The notes under the pieces were generated by a model. It saw nothing but the letters and a program-made list of their open reading frames with translations. It ran no database searches and was not told the origin of the DNA. This document shows, piece by piece, positions 6,589-6,909 of a stretch of 6,909 nucleotides of DNA. Position 1 is the stretch's first letter, and every line of letters starts with the position of its first letter. The stretch spans positions 1 through 6,909 of the forward strand of contig JALOPA010000095.1 in assembly GCA_025454125.1 (NCBI GenBank), in the 5' to 3' direction. The DNA comes from Thermodesulfobacteriota bacterium. Its GTDB lineage: Bacteria; Desulfobacterota; DSM-4660; Desulfatiglandales; HGW-15. A program made the position numbers and the translations under genes.

Positions 6589-6909
6589 TCATACGGCTCC
6601 TGGGCGGGGGATGGCCGGGTTATTGCCGTTTTTCATCAAGTTCTCCTCCATGAATTCGCGAATGCCGGGCTGGTCCTGGTGAAGCGATAAGGATTTCTCA
6701 AAGGCCGCCGCCGCCGCCTGCTTTTGACCGGTCTCAAAGAGCGCGAATCCCAGGTTATTGAGAAGAAAGAAGCGGTCCGGCTTCAGGTCCACCGCCTTCT
6801 GGAAGGAAGACACCGCGTGCTGATGTTCTCCGATTTTGTTGTAGTAATATCCCCAGTTGTTGTGAACGCCGCTCAAGTCTTCATGATAGAGCAGTGCCCT
6901 CTCCAGGGA
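6589..6909 (-). CDS. TPR-repeat protein, C-terminal part (runs off the window)
   Basis: The reading frame is open to the right edge and stops with TGA at 6589-6591, so only the last 106 residues are visible. They hold two good tetratricopeptide repeats (NNWGYYYNKIGEHQHAVSSF... and LNNLGFALFETGQKQAAAAAF...), with the usual small and aromatic positions and the terminal P of DLKPD, plus an incomplete unit entering from the edge (SLERALLYHEDLSG). A short polar tail follows. A TTG inside this frame (6876) could be mistaken for a start, but TPR-like sequence continues upstream of it, so the gene clearly extends further. TPR arrays bind other proteins; in glycan loci they often form the tail of large membrane enzymes or assembly factors, but the N-terminal part that would tell is outside the window. 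The alanine run comes from a GCC-type triplet tract (about 6702-6720 on the plus strand). Confidence 0.85.
   Translation of the reverse strand, partial: SLERALLYHEDLSGVHNNWGYYYNKIGEHQHAVSSFQKAVDLKPDRFFLLNNLGFALFETGQKQAAAAAFEKSLSLHQDQPGIREFMEENLMKNGNNPAIPRPGAV

Noticed and set aside
6876..6876. TTG at 6876 (minus strand) as the start of a small 95-residue TPR protein
   Set aside because: The same frame continues open to the window edge with TPR-like sequence upstream, so this is an internal codon of a longer gene.
1..6909. CRISPR array, tRNA or rRNA genes
   Set aside because: No regularly spaced direct repeats and no stretch resembling a tRNA cloverleaf or conserved rRNA sequence was seen.

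Overview
The window is a protein-coding bacterial segment holding part of a cell-envelope glycan locus. The proteins are typical of Gram-negative environmental bacteria. The 'SFPRRRESS…WTPASAGVT' type of intergenic repeat between the first two genes is familiar from Desulfobacterota/Deltaproteobacteria and some other Proteobacteria. I therefore lean towards a Desulfobacterota-like host, by pattern recognition only; there is no marker gene to settle it.

Layout. The plus strand carries a soluble family-2 glycosyltransferase (71-814) followed by a large polytopic YfhO-family protein, here called YfhO-1 (best start 975, stop 3314). Between them sits a compact, nested inverted-repeat element (812-946) that begins exactly at the glycosyltransferase stop codon. 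The minus strand, read right to left, carries the C-terminal end of a TPR protein that runs off the window (6909-6589), a 225-base stretch with no gene I can defend, a class I SAM methyltransferase (6363-5599), and a second, paralogous YfhO-family protein, YfhO-2 (5595-3280). The two yfhO genes converge and overlap tail to tail by 35 bases, so there is no room for a terminator between the stop codons.

How it may work together. In the CsbB-YfhO pathway of Bacillus subtilis and related glycosylation systems, a GT2 enzyme charges undecaprenyl phosphate with a sugar, a small flippase turns the lipid over, and a YfhO-type GT-C protein transfers the sugar to an envelope acceptor. GT2 plus YfhO-1 fits that scheme. 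YfhO-2 is paired with a methyltransferase instead, which could modify a lipid-linked sugar or a glycan. No flippase, acceptor or sugar-nucleotide gene is visible, so donor, acceptor and linkage are unknown. The most unusual points are the two opposed paralog cassettes with overlapping 3' ends, and the mobile-looking repeat whose edge forms the GT2 stop codon and which also offers possible start signals for YfhO-1.
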